A stretch of DNA of 64,000 nt from Phytophthora sp. 'mugwort'. Taxonomy: Eukaryota > Oomycota > Peronosporomycetes > Peronosporales > Peronosporaceae. The position numbers and the translations under genes are program-made. A model generated the notes under the pieces. That model was not told the DNA's origin. It searched no databases and saw only the letters and a list, made by a program, of their open reading frames with translations. The stretch lies in contig JAUCEF010000001.1 in assembly GCA_033558025.1 (NCBI GenBank), positions 2,542,001 through 2,606,000 on the forward strand, given 5' to 3'. Every line of letters starts with the position of its first letter. The stretch's first letter is position 1. Positions 33,170 to 44,557 of the stretch are shown piece after piece.

Positions 33170-33940
33170 TCCCTGATCAAGTCCGTACCCCGAACAGCCG
33201 CGGATATCTGACTCAAAGTAGGACAAGGCGCGCGACCACGTGCATACTGCACTTACTTTGGCTTTTGCTACGCAGCCTCTGCGCCACGTGCCCACTTCTA
33301 ACAACCTGTGCGAACTTATCCACTCTTGCTGGGACCTCATTTCTTCGCCGAGTCGCACCAAAAACCTTGTTCGAGCATGGCGTTATGGTGTTGCGTGTCA
33401 CTCTCGTCACTAGGGGTGGGCGCTCCCTTGGGTAACACCGTGATCTTCATTGTCCTCATCTTCTTCGAGTTCAGCGGCGAGGTTGCGCTCCCCTGGGCGC
33501 ATTTTCCCATCCAGCTCACTTGGCGCGACTTCGCGTCGATTTCGCGCGCAACTCGGCTGTCGTCTTCACATATTCAACTTCAGGCTTCTCGTCGTACTCT
33601 TCTTTTTCACCGCCTTGGTCTTCCGCCTCATCTTTGTCAAATCAGATGCTGTCGACGACTTCCGCCATCAGACCAGCGATCAGCCAGCCAGCCGAGTTCG
33701 ACCCCGCGGCGAGGGGGGGCTCCAACTGTAGCTAGAGTGGCTCAGCTTGACGATCCCTTAACAGTATTTGAAACTTGGTTAACTTGGCACCTGCGAAAAC
33801 AAGCACACCCTTTTTCTGGCTCGCGGCATATTGTAGCACACGCAAATTCGACAGAGGTGGGTACTTAGCATGGCACAACAATAGCCGACTCATCGGCCTG
33901 CGCTGGGTCGCCCCTAGCGGTTCAGCCCTTCACACTACGT
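33170..33940 (-). mobile_element. Inverted fragment of the Gypsy gag and LTR end
   Basis: The reverse complement of this interval matches the 5' part of the Gypsy element further right. 33340-33730 corresponds to the gag region near 39940-40350, 33780-33815 to the leader after the primer site, and 33828-33935 to the last 110 bp of the LTR. It is several percent diverged, with indels. It is a truncated copy in the opposite orientation to 39023-48555. Confidence 0.75.
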
Positions 33941-34928
33941 GCAGCACACATATGATCTTGCGCTCAATTGTCGAGGCTGACGCGGCGGTACATTAAGCGC
34001 GGGACTCCGTGACACCGCAATGGCTGAGCTGAGTAGCTTTGCGCGTGGTGCGATGCAGGTGACCCCAGCCTTCGAGACCATGTTGAATTACAAGGAAAAG
34101 TATCCAACCGTCGCGTCAAGCAATCTGCGAAGCATGTACTAGCTGGATGAATTAACGCTGTGCAAGCTTCCAATGCTACGAATACGCAACGGAACTAGTG
34201 GCTATAGGCACACATCAACAAACAGTGCAACAGCGTTCGCACTCTCTTACGCTGGATAGTCTGTGTGCACTACTCAGGACGAAGCAACAGAGAGCGAAGC
34301 AGACTTAGCTGTAGCCCCGGCCCTGCCAAGAGGCATGGCCACATATCGTTATCCGGCAGCAACATCGGAATGACGAGGAATCCCAACTGTGCCGTGAAAA
34401 TGACACAATCCAGACGCACTGACAAGTCCCGCTGTGACGGCGAAACGGAAGCGTGGCGAAAGGCGATGTTATCGAAATTGCAGAAGCCCGGATCGATAAC
34501 ACAGTTGGTAGTCGATGCGAAGTTACGGATGGCATTGAGATAAACCTAGCCCGAACGATGAAGCCGCAGATGGAATGTCTGACGACATTAAGTCCAGCAG
34601 TAATACTATGATTTCGAGCAGTGGATAAATCGAGGGTGACGGGGACTTTGAGCCAAGCAGCACCGCCAACAACAATGCGGAAGATAACGATGTGGTAAAG
34701 CCGGAAATGCGATGCCGCACCGGTTCTTCAGGAAGCGCCTTCCAAAATATGACGCTCTGGTAGTCTGGACGGATCTCGAAGGCAGTGAACACCCGCAAAC
34801 GGTTCATATTTTCCTTCAGGTCTTAATCGCTTACAGGGGACTTCTTTGAAACAAACAGCGTTATACTTCATCATCTGTCGGGGCAGCGTCCATGAAACTG
34901 TCCTAGTGCGCCTTTGTGGATCTGAAAA
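33941..34928 (+). other. Possible N-terminal part of the C48 protease relic
   Basis: Plus-strand reading from about 34020 gives MAELSSFARGAMQVTPAFET then MLNYKEKYPTVASS, but stops interrupt it repeatedly. 34560-34690 encodes an acidic Ser/Asp-rich segment. It may be the N-terminal region of the C48 protein downstream. Nothing in it is diagnostic. Confidence 0.3.
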
Positions 34929-35370
34929 ATGTACGCACTGATGGAGATCGCAATACATACCCGGAATCCCGCAAGGAAATCGCGCTTGTTTCGGGAAATG
35001 GCTGCTCTGTTTGACTATATATCCTACAAATATGTGTTCCTTTCCGTATCAGCAGGTCACGATCACTGGAGTTGTTGTTGTGTGGAGAACCCCATGAATG
35101 GGAAACCGAATAATGTTTACCACGTGAACCCGTATGTTTACCACGTGAACTCGATGAAAAATGCTCACAGCTCTCCATATACAAATGACATCCTGCAATG
35201 ACTTCTCGGAAATATATGCGAACAAATCAAGCAGTACGACCGAGTTGAGTGGAGACCTTTGTCCACTATACAAATCACAGCAAAATAACTGCTCGGATTG
35301 TGGCCTCTACGTCCTTCACTACATGGATGTGATTCAAAGAAGAATACGACTGAAAGACCAAATTCCATGA
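34929..35370 (+). pseudogene. C48 (Ulp1-like) protease relic
   Basis: 34929-35201 reads YKYVFLSVSAGHDHWSCCCV, with the catalytic His-Trp, then YHVNSMKNAHSSPYTNDILQ. After a stop and a one-base shift, 35161-35370 reads YKSQQNNCSDCGLYVLHYMD with the oxyanion glutamine and catalytic cysteine. The catalytic aspartate expected in the HVDSM segment is asparagine here. A 16-bp unit (TGTTTACCACGTGAAC) is tandemly repeated at the YHVN segment. It belongs to a different subfamily from the protease at 8180-8650 and is not obviously attached to a transposase. Confidence 0.66.
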
Positions 35371-35639
35371 AGAGAAAATTACCGCACGGACGTCGAAAGA
35401 TTCAACACTATAAAAGCAGCTGCGTCCCGGTCTTGACTACACAGATCTGGTTATGACTTTATAGAGTCTAAGGCATTTCAATCGGCGTATACCGCTAGTA
35501 TTAGCATTGATTCTGTTAGCTATACCGTAGATCCTGACGATTCCGCAAAATTGCCCTTAATCGAGGGTACCAATAGTCTGCTTGATAGCAGGGCTCTCTT
35601 CTATTCCACGTGAAAGCGCGAATTGTGGGCTCAACTCCC

Positions 35640-36835
35640 TCAACAGTGCGATAACTCGGTGCCGACGTAAAACAAACAACCTCGTCATAACCACACCGCT
35701 TGGTACCGTACTTGTTCTTCAACGGCTGAAGTAGGGTTTCTATTCAAGCCAACTGACTGCTTCTTCCACAAATCATTCACAGACACCAAACTACGACCCA
35801 TTGCGTAGCTCATCGACCGGCCTTATAGAGCTTCGGAATTCGTCAGGCCTCGCCGATACAACAAGCGCAGAAGTGGACATGAAGCTTCCATCTGGAACCA
35901 GATTGATCTGAATAATTGCTTTGCCTCGTGAAGGAAGTCCCATGGTCTGCATCACGTCTTTCCGATCGCTCTGAATTGTCTGTAACGAGCTGCTAATTTT
36001 ATGTATTGATGTCTTGAGATCCTGATGTACTCCGTCAAGCTTTGCTTGCAAAATTGGCGTCGCCTTTTGCAGTTGCTGCCGCAAGGATCATCCATTTCAC
36101 CCGCTACCCGCTTTGTCTCTTGCTTATATTGCTGAAACTCGTTCGATTGAAATATTGGATGCTGCCACATTGGATGGCTGGACATCCAATCACTTGTATA
36201 GACTTCATCTTGCAGTAGGACACTCCTCAGATATTTTGCAGCTCCAAAATTCCCCAGCAACAATTGTTTATTCACACCCACTGTTTGTTGAGAGAGGCTT
36301 GCTACATTTCTGCTTTTGGAAACGTCTGCGTTTGTGAAGTCAGTGATGGATCAACGTGGGCACGGGAAAGAAGGAAACAACAAAATAACTCCTTTCTGTG
36401 GGCTCAAATCTAGCCAGTGTTCGCATCCCTTCACGGGGGAGGGAAGCCAAGTAGCCTTTCTTTATAACTTCGTTGTTCCAGCGGCCAAGTCGACTAATCT
36501 GCCCGCATCCCGATCGTCGTAGTTTTTCGCTTTCGCACATCCTGCTATACTGCGTCACTTGCAACAGCGCTTTCAAAGTCTCATTACAGGGAGAGGGCTA
36601 ACTCTTGATGCGTGCTCGTGCCTGTTGCCTTCACAGATCTAGCATCGCCGCCACATTGCTGTTCACCGTACCCCCCGACTGGAAAAATCTGCCTCTCGCT
36701 GCTGATGTGACCACTCTTGTGTTGTTTTGCGCGCCAAATTACGCATTTCTCAAGAAACAAATGAAGTTTTGCTTCGGACACTGCAGTTCGTGTCAAGTCG
36801 ATAAAAGCTGAGCCTTCGGCGAGCACCTTTTGCAA
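35640..36835 (-). pseudogene. Crypton-like tyrosine recombinase relic
   Basis: On the minus strand 36340-36576 contains CGQISRLGRWNNEVIKKGYL then ASLPREGMRTLARFEPTERS, resembling the C-terminal catalytic segment of Crypton tyrosine recombinases (GRWN...YL, then LPRE and a GF/RF-P segment). Downstream, 35952-36281 has EVYTSDWMSSHPMWQHPIFQ then SNEFQQYKQETKRV. 35791-36084 has a coiled segment and KAIIQINLVPDGSFMSTSAL. Near 35690 NKYGTKRCGYDE resembles the GCR1_C-type DNA-binding domain that follows the recombinase in many Cryptons. Frameshifts separate the parts. The order fits a Crypton. The family call rests on remembered motif patterns. Confidence 0.5.
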
Positions 36836-38242
36836 TCCTACTGGGTGTTCTTAGAGCAAATCTGAGATGCCTTAGCGTACGTTCGGATGGGAGACTCTTG
36901 TAAACGACGTTCATATGCGTTGCGTCCGCCATGGCGTTCTTCTCTCGCCTCCGGGATTTGGTTTTGTGTTAGTTTCAGGTGCCCATCAGCCAACCGACGC
37001 GGGAGGACGCGGCTTTCAGACAAGTCGGTTATTTTACCTACTACAGGGTTGGTACGCGTTTTGTTTTGGCTAAAAAGCGCTAAAATCCCCAAGTCCCGGT
37101 CCGGACCCCGTTGTGATAATGTGCGTTCTAGTTGAAATTTCTTCGGTCGGTTGACGCGGCCAAGCCGACATGCAAATCGACCGACAGTCCAATCCCCTTG
37201 ATTAACAATGATCACCACCCAAATATGTAATCGGACTTAGTCGAAACCTCTCCGTACGGGAGGTGATATTTACAGCGCGCCCCCATACAAATCGTGAGTG
37301 GTATGCTACATGGCTGAGCACAAAAAAAGCCACAGGGTAGAGCTGATAATGCACTATCTGTCCACAATAGGGACAGGCTCAAAATGCGTAAAGTTGATAC
37401 TCTGTCGAGATTGTGGTACACACACAATTTTGTCGTCATCGGAGCCAGGAGCAGCGCAGCCGGCACGACGAGGTGGCAGCAAGACGGCAAGGCTGTGCCC
37501 CCCACTTCGGGGATCAGCAGCAAGGCGACAGTGCGGCGTGGTTAATGGCCTGTCGTGAGGAGTAGGCAAGCCGGGGGGGGGGGGGGGGGGGGGGGGGCGC
37601 ATTGGAGATATCGACACAACCTAGTGCTGAAACTTCCTCGTCTCAGCAGCCTTTGCACTGCCGTAACAATTAAGCAATGCAGCTAATGCCCATGATTATA
37701 ATGCTATGTCTATACCTATACGAGTTATTGTGAACGAGGCGAGTTCAGATTAACACGGACAACACAGCAGAACCCTGCAAAGGGGGCGATGCGTCACCCT
37801 CATGCATCGGGAAAGCGGGAACTTAGATTACGGCATTTGCCAACTCCATTTCGGGGCTTGGTGCAAGTCGCTTGACTGATGTAGGCGATTGCTACAATTT
37901 CTGGTAAGGTAGGCAGTTTTATATCGATTGGACAGTACGGGCGCGTTGCATCCATCCTGGGGCGCGCTATAAATATCACCTCCCTCTCCGTACCATTCGG
38001 AATGGGTTTTGGCCGATTCCCACGAAAATTGTATTGGCCGATTCAACTAGCATTGCTGTCAATGTACCGTATTTTTATAATCCTAGGCGACATTTACTCC
38101 TTTGCAACAGGAAATTCAGACAATAGGAGGTTTTGGTCTTAGTTGTAACATATGGCATTCACTATTTTTACTCTTCGATGGGGGTAAACTGCTTCCTATC
38201 GCATTCCGATTTTGCACGACGGACCGACCCTGCACCACCGGG
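36836..38242. other. Stretch without a recognised gene, with a 25-G run
   Basis: 36838-37218 on the minus strand is a basic open frame without motif, possibly the N-terminal side of the Crypton relic. 37354-37617 (minus) is a proline-rich frame created by the poly-G run at 37573-37597. Nothing else is recognised. Confidence 0.4.
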
Positions 38243-39022
38243 AATGGCAAACGCCGAAAACAATACAAGCGAGTCGCCGTGGCGTAAGGCGACAAAAAGG
38301 CCTGTCTGGACTACCATGACAGGGGGCACACCGTGATGGAATGCATCACGCACTTCTGCGGGGAGCTGCCCATGAAGGAGCATCGAGATAAGGCGAAACT
38401 GCTCAGTAAGTGGAAAAAGGCAGCGGTATCAATCAGGTGTGCTTGTGAATCAGGTTGGGATCGCCATCAAACGCACGCAACCTTGGGGACGGTACTGTGT
38501 TGAGCAAGGAAGCTGAGGACGATAGTACAGTGGATTAACGGATTAAGGCAGGAGGGTTTGCTGGTGCCACGGTTCAAGTTGGAAACAGAAACCAAACAAG
38601 TTGCTGCTGAATATAATGTTTCTCCTGACAACTTTGGCTTCAGCGACGTGGATGCAGCTGTTCATGAGACGCCACAAACTGCCACTGCGCACAAGAACTC
38701 GTCAGGGTCAAACGACTCCGCAAGATGCAGCCGAAGCAGCAAAACCTTTCGCGCTCTGGTGCTTCGAACTACCGTCGAGCACAATTGCACTCAGATATTT
38801 AACGCTGATCAAACGAGTAAGTGCATCTATGTATCTTAGCGTATGTTTTTTAAATGTTCGGCCCCTAATGTTTTGGTAAGCTGTATTTTTCGAGTATGTA
38901 CCAAAGAAAACTGTAGATACAAGAGAAGCCAAGACACTTTGGTCAAGTGTGCTAATAAAGTACAATCAGCGTGAAACACCAATGTTACTTGGAGATTCAT
39001 GCGGAACCAAGCATGAAACGTT
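38243..39022 (+). pseudogene. pogo/CENP-B-like transposase, 5' part
   Basis: Plus-strand reading gives HTVMECITHFCGELPMKEHR (near 38330) and AKLLSKWKKAAVSIRCACES, then EDDIVQWINGLRQEG (near 38530). These match the HTH/CENP-B-like N-terminal part of oomycete pogo-type transposases. In another frame QLFMRRHKLPLRTRTRQGQT is followed by IFNADQT (near 38810), where the aspartate begins the DDE core. FFEYVPKKTVDTREAKTLW and LLGDSCGTKHE follow. At 39022 a Gypsy LTR begins. The gene resumes at 48556. Several frame changes show decay. Confidence 0.7.
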
Positions 39023-39815
39023 TGTGGTGTAGTGAACGCCAGATGAGATGGTTCACATCGCATTTAAGAGGCATCCACGGTACTACCCGCTGAGTACGAA
39101 GTCAGCTGGCAACTCGGCTACTCGACTGGATGAACTCAGCCGGTCGCTGAGTTCGGGGGGTTACATTGAGATCTTTGCGAAGGGTCGGTCGAGATCCGAG
39201 CACACTTCATGTCAGTTGATTTTTGTATAGGAACATAGTTAACAATAAGAGGAACCCCTTGGGGGGCTCCTGGGGGATAAATAATAACAGTGTAACTCTT
39301 TCCAAGTCCACGACAAGTGTACACTATCCAGTGAGTTCCTGCGCGGGCTGGATTAGGGTTACCGTTGACACCCGAGAGGCATAGCTTGCAGGGTGTTGAC
39401 CGGTAGCGCCAAGAGAACTAGGTCGGCTCGGGGAAGGGCGTTTCTCGCCAAGCGCGAAGGAACAAGTCCTGCTGAACTCGGCGGGCCGGTACGCGGTACA
39501 GCCCGGGTACAGTACCACTTCTAGTCGGGAAGCTTTTGCTCTCGGCGACCCGTCAAAGTGCTAACGCGCCGTCGTCCGCTCTTTAGCAGAGGACACGGGA
39601 TATCTAAATAAGAGACAGTCAGCTCAGCTTACCTCAGTGTATTGACTGGCTTGAGGCACTTGGTCTCGGCGGAAGCGAGACACCACTGTCCCGGAAGGGC
39701 CGAACCGTTAGGGGCAACCCAGCGCAGGCCAACAAGGGCCGGCTAGCTCGGCTATTGTTATGAATCTGGCCTAAGTAACCACATCTGACGATTTTGCGTG
39801 TGCTGCAATACCACA
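39023..39815 (+). repeat. Gypsy 5' LTR
   Basis: Begins TGTGGT and ends ACCACA, a perfect 6-bp terminal inversion. Copied at 47760-48555. The segment 39379-39600 is almost base-for-base identical to its partner. Confidence 0.92.
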
Positions 39816-39816
39816 T

Positions 39817-39834
39817 TGGTGCCGCGACCCCGGA
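39817..39834 (+). other. Gypsy primer-binding site
   Basis: TGGTGCCGCGACCCCGGA lies one base after the LTR. It is complementary to the 3' end of a tRNA finishing GCGGCA-CCA. Which tRNA cannot be told from this window. Confidence 0.75.
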
Positions 39835-39891
39835 ACACGGTGTTCTTGTTTTCGCGGGTGCCAAGTTAGCCAAGTTTCAAGTACTAAGCAG

Positions 39892-40620
39892 GATGGTCAA
39901 GGGATTGTCGACGTCAAGCGGAGCCAGACCAGTGACAGCTGGATGTTCACCCCTCGCGGGGTCGAGATCGTCTGGTGGGCTGATCGCTGGCCTGAAGGCG
40001 GAAGCCGTCGGCAGCGTCGGGTTTGATGAAGACGAGACTGAAGACCAAGGAGACGAAGAGGGAAGTGATGAAAAGTATGAGGAGAAGGCTGAAGTCCAGT
40101 ATGTGAAGACGACAGCCGAGTTGTGCGTGGGACTCGGCGAGATGTCGCTCCCAGTGAGGCGGATGGGAAAACGGCACCCAGTGGAGCGCAACCTCAACGC
40201 CGCTGAACTCGGCGATGATGTGGACGATAAGATCACGGTGTTGCTAAAGGGGAACGTCCACCCGTAGTGTCAAGAGCGACATGTAACACCGACATGCCGA
40301 AGGAAAACAAGGTTTTGGCGCGACTCGGCGAAGAAATGAGGTCCCAGTCGGGTTGGATGACGATGTTCGTGACGATAGACATGTCCCAGGCACAACGGCC
40401 GATCTTAGGTCCGGATCTTTCTCAGCCGGTGAACAGTAACAGTATTAACCATCGTCGAAAATACGGTGTTGTTGCTGGAGCTTATGGGCTACCGCTGCAA
40501 CAGCCGCCCAAACAGCTTGGTTATCGTCGGTCGACAAGTCGGCTACGCGTAACGAACTCCACGACATCTACGAGCCGAAGGATTTAAACTCGGCGGCCCG
40601 CCAACACTAACCAGGTTGAA
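39892..40620 (+). pseudogene. Gypsy gag-like region
   Basis: The frame from 39892 to 40267 opens MVKGLSTSSGARPVTAG and becomes strongly acidic (DEDETEDQGDEEGSDEKYEE). It ends at a stop, and the reading goes on in another frame to 40587 and beyond. No zinc knuckle is seen. An inverted relative lies at 33340-33730. Confidence 0.6.
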
Positions 40621-40919
40621 AAATAACTGCTACCACAGTCAGCTGAGACGGTGACGGAAGCGAACTACGTGTTTGCTTTTGTAGGCGAAGCGCAACAGCC
40701 CGAGCTATGGGGTGAGCGAAACAACGGATTTGAATGTGAAATGATGGAAATGATGAGCTCAGCGATCTGGAGGAAGATTGCCGGGTTGTTATGAGTGCGA
40801 GAGTAGAAGCCCGGCGACGAACAAAAGCCGATGGCAGTGTAGTGACGGTTTAACTGCGTCCCGGAGAGCGTATGGGCTGGTGGTCAGCACAGAAGTTCGG
40901 TCGCCGAGTTCGTATGCGG

Positions 40920-41309
40920 GCCGTAGTGATGTGTGCGGCGAATGACGAGCGAACGAAGATTCTGCTCGATACTGGAGCAAACGTCTCGGCTATAAGCGAA
41001 TCGCTCGCACAGCGGCTGCGATTGAAACCCGGTATGCAAGCACGGATCTAGAGATCAGTGCAAGGGATTGGTAAGGCGACCACTACGACCAGAGCAGTGC
41101 TTAAAGTGACACTCGGCTGGCAGATTGTTTACGGGATTGAAGTCTGGATTATGTCACACCATGCGGGTATTGATCTGCTATTGGGCACCGGCTTTATGAT
41201 ACCAGCCGGTATCCGGCTAGATCTCTACAACTCGACGGCGAAGTTGCCTGACGAAGTCGTAGTACCACTTCTCAAATCACGCAATGCCAAGTTAGGCGAG
41301 TCGGCGTAG
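40920..41309 (+). pseudogene. Gypsy aspartic protease domain
   Basis: Reading from about 40929 gives ERTKILLDTGANVSAISESL, with the D-T-G active site, and later HHAGIDLLLGTGFMIPAGIR, the second protease signature. A TAG at 41049-41051 interrupts the frame between the two. Confidence 0.8.
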
Positions 41310-41477
41310 GGTAACCAGACCACTGATGGTCCAACAGAATCGCTGAGTATATTAAGTCGACTGATAGCTGAGTTCAGCTTACGCCGTCTTCAGCCGAGTC
41401 CTGACACTCACGAACTGTGGGTTCGACGGACTAATGATTAGATTTCCACGGTAGCACACAACCCCAGGGGCAAAGCC

Positions 41478-41918
41478 ATGAGGGTAATGATTACTAATGT
41501 TAGCAGTAAACTGGTATGTTATCCTGCATACTTCCCTGTTGTACTTTGGGCGCCGCATGGCGACCTTCCACCCGATATTGACTATGTGAGGCTTAACTCG
41601 CCGAAATACCACGACTGGCAGGTGTTGGCTTACGAGTCGGCCATCGACGAGGACATATTACAGAAGGAGCACTGTATTTACGATAAGTGACTCGCACAAC
41701 GATCAACGGCAGTGGAGAAGTGGTGGTATGAAACCTCGACAGGGGTGGTGCCACGAGAACATCGCCGACTCGACAACGGAGAGGATGAACGCACCTGTGC
41801 CCAACGCTGTGAGCGATTGAAACAGCCCGGGGTCTGTACTAATCACTGCGAAGATCGGACCCAGCCACCAGCCGAGTTCTCGAACTGGCTGTGTACATCA
41901 GGCGAGTTCATTGACTAG
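41478..41918 (+). pseudogene. Gypsy spacer between protease and reverse transcriptase
   Basis: The frame 41478-41690 includes YFPVVLWAPHGDLPPDIDYV then SPKYHDWQVLAYESAIDEDI. A stop follows, and 41712-41918 continues with a Cys/Arg/Glu-rich segment. The same spacer occurs at 25698-25979. Reverse transcriptase should follow but does not. Confidence 0.6.
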
Positions 41919-42443
41919 GTGGACTACACTACAGTGGAACCAACGGAGGTCAGGCGCACCCCATCCGAGACGGCAAACTCAGCTGGTGAACCCAACACCT
42001 CGACAGGGGTGACGAACCCCGTCGGTACAGTTTTTTTCGTGGATGGAGTAGATATGACGGGGATCGCACACACTCTGGCCTGAGGAAGCGCAGCTTCTAA
42101 CCGAGACAACGCCCTGCGTCTCTTCTTGTCGCACGTGGAACGCCTGGCTTTCCAATAGTCCTTGGGACAGGGTTCCCACGACTTGCGAACTTCTAGGTTA
42201 GATTTTAACTGAGTCTTTATTAGCATGCTCCTATGTTCCTACTTACTGTAAATTGCCTAATTAATGCATCCCCTAAATCACCGTTTTCTGAATGGGTGGT
42301 TCTCAAGCCATGTCTCCTTCCTAAGTGTGATTCGTACCTAGAGGTTCGTACCTAACTGTGTCTCGTCTAAGTGCGATCCGTACTTAGTGGTGTGTCTTCT
42401 CTCCTAGATACGATCCGTACCTAGTATGTAGGCATCTCATATT
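41919..42443. other. Foreign or deleted segment where reverse transcriptase is expected
   Basis: After a short Gypsy tail ending near 42060 the sequence has no YxDD-like or other polymerase motif on either strand. 41924-42226 is open on the minus strand (SWEPCPKDYWKARRSTCDKK), which looks like coding sequence of another element in the opposite direction. 42321-42424 carries three near-palindromic CTAAGTGCGATCCGTACTTAG-type units. Confidence 0.5.
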
Positions 42444-42995
42444 GTGTGGTCACACCAACTGGTCATCGGCCATCCATCAGGAGCACACCCCATTACAGTA
42501 ATCCAATGCGAGAACAAGTCGCTCGCCCACATCGCTCCGCCGTCGAAGAACTCGGATGCTGTACGGCTCGACCCAGAACTATTGTATGATCACGTACCTC
42601 ATGATTTTGAAGGCGACATGCTGTCCTTTGACGGATCCGCTAAGACCGAGAGGAACGGCGGCTATGGCAGCTGTTCGTGGATTCTGTGGCGCTTACCGAC
42701 ATGGGACATTGCGATCGCTGCGAGTGCTTATCTCTCGTCCACTAAGGTCAATATGGCTGAGTATACCGGCACGAATAACGGCGTGGTAGCGGTATTAGAC
42801 CGCGGGGTAACGGACCTGGTAATCGTCGGGGACTTGCAATCCAGCAACCCATGGGGGTGATCCAATGTAAGAAAGAGACGATGCAAGTCGAGTTGGCGCA
42901 CCGCAAGGAGATGAACGAGAAGCTAATGCCAGTCCGCTATTTGCGTGTTGTACGATACTACAATGAGGCGAGGCGGGTGAACGCCTTTTTACCGT
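42444..42995 (+). pseudogene. Gypsy RNase H domain
   Basis: 42444-42860 contains MLSFDGSAKTERNGGYGSCS with the first catalytic aspartate. Then come KVNMAEYTGTNNGVVAVLDR with the glutamate and VTDLVIVGDLQ with the next aspartate. After a frame change, 42851-42990 reads MGVIQCKKETMQVELAHRKE and VRYLRVVRYYNEARRVNAF, the usual end of this domain. Sequence from another source begins shortly after. Confidence 0.78.
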
Positions 42996-42999
42996 CCAG

Positions 43000-44540
43000 G
43001 TGTATAGCGCGTGAGATGCCCAGATGGGGAAGTTGGAGTCTAAACGCCAAAGGCTTTCGGAATCCAACTGCTCCATTTGGAAACCCCACTGAGGTCAGAC
43101 TTCACCAGGAACAACTAGTGTCCAAGCTGAAGTTGGCGTGTGTCTCTGTGTAATCCCTATAGGTATCGTTTATCTTCGAACCTTGTATTCCACTGGAATT
43201 AGTTGCTTGTAATACAGATCAAACACCAAGAATGCAGAGCGCGTTACCCACTTTCAAACGCCGCTCGTTAGACTGGGAGGTTAGGCCACGGTCAGAGTCT
43301 TCCCCAGATAACCACAATACAAAATACACAGAGGGTTATACACAATATACAGTCGCCCTTATTCTTTAGGTCCCTCGAGCGATGGGTCACAACGCCGGTC
43401 AACTGGGATCTGCCTTTGGAACACCGGTCAGTTTCAAAAGCTCCCTTTGTACAATACGCACCACTTCCAAACGGAAGACGAACGCCAGGAAAGCAAATAC
43501 ACTCCTAGCACACAGTAGTCGATCAATCAAGCTTCAAGGGTGACCACTAATAACCTCTCGAAGCAGTAGTTAATACGAAATGAAGTCTCTGTCTAACGGA
43601 CGCGTGAACTTCCAACTGAAATATGAAATAGACAGGTCACCTCGAGCACGCGTCGCTCAATCACCGCCTAACTGGTCTTGACCTTACTGAGAGTCCCACG
43701 GCAGTCTTCGCGGTCACGACGCGTCCAGCGCAAACTTGACAGACACCGGCCCCCGCTAAACAGACAAGGCGTACCGATGCTGGGCCACACACAAGGATTC
43801 CAACGGTTCCTGGGGGCCACTTGCGCTCTTCTTGGCAAAACGAAATCTCTGTTACTCAATTGTATCGCAATTTCTGCAGAATTCTCTTCACGAGGCCTGC
43901 CCTCATGGCAGGTTCAGATGATTAGGTTTCACTATAGGTTCGGGGAGCGGTCCAACGGTAGAAGTCAGGTGGAACGCTTGGCGATCAGGCGGTTCTTCAA
44001 CCGGCTGTTGTGCATAGCACATCCGGCCGGTCGTTAACATCTTGGGCATAGTATAATCGAAGCTTGGAAGGAATCTTGATGGGTGCTGGCTGGATTCTCG
44101 CTGGATTCTGGGTACATGATCGGCAGTCGGAGCACCAGAGTTCAAAGGTTCCTTTTGGACCTCGACCTCCGTTTGGACGGAGGGAGGTCCTTCAGGCCTC
44201 AAGGGACAAAGTCTTGGTCCTGGTGCGTCGCACACTGGGCTTGGGGTTGATGGCGCTTGAGCGTAGACACTTGGCGCAGCTTGGGCTCGGCTTGGCAGCA
44301 CTAGACTGGCTTGTAGGGAGCTTGGAGGGCATTTTGGATCGTTGGAGGTTTTGGGCCGTTGGACAATCTTGGGACCCGACGTGTTCGTACGAGACCAGGC
44401 ACACCACGTGTCACAAATACGGGCGGCTTTGAACCAACCACTTCACGACGAAGTATGTTGGGAAAGGCGACTGGCCATTTTGTGACCAGTCACCTCGCGT
44501 CAACAACGCAGCAGCCGACTCCCTCGCCACAGAAGCGCTT
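43000..44540 (-). mobile_element. Insertion in the Gypsy element, probable second retroelement fragment
   Basis: The Gypsy reading stops near 42995 and resumes near 44558. In between, the minus strand has a proline-rich frame at 43903-44301 (PSTPSPVCDAPGPRLCPLRP and more) that looks like gag of another element, and 43150-43670 looks like non-coding LTR-type sequence. Exact borders and a target duplication were not found. Confidence 0.4.
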
Positions 44541-44557
44541 GAGAACAAGCAGGTCGT

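Noticed and set aside
37354..37617. Proline-rich protein on the minus strand
   Set aside because: The proline run is only the reading of the 25-G homopolymer and no domain or neighbour supports a gene.
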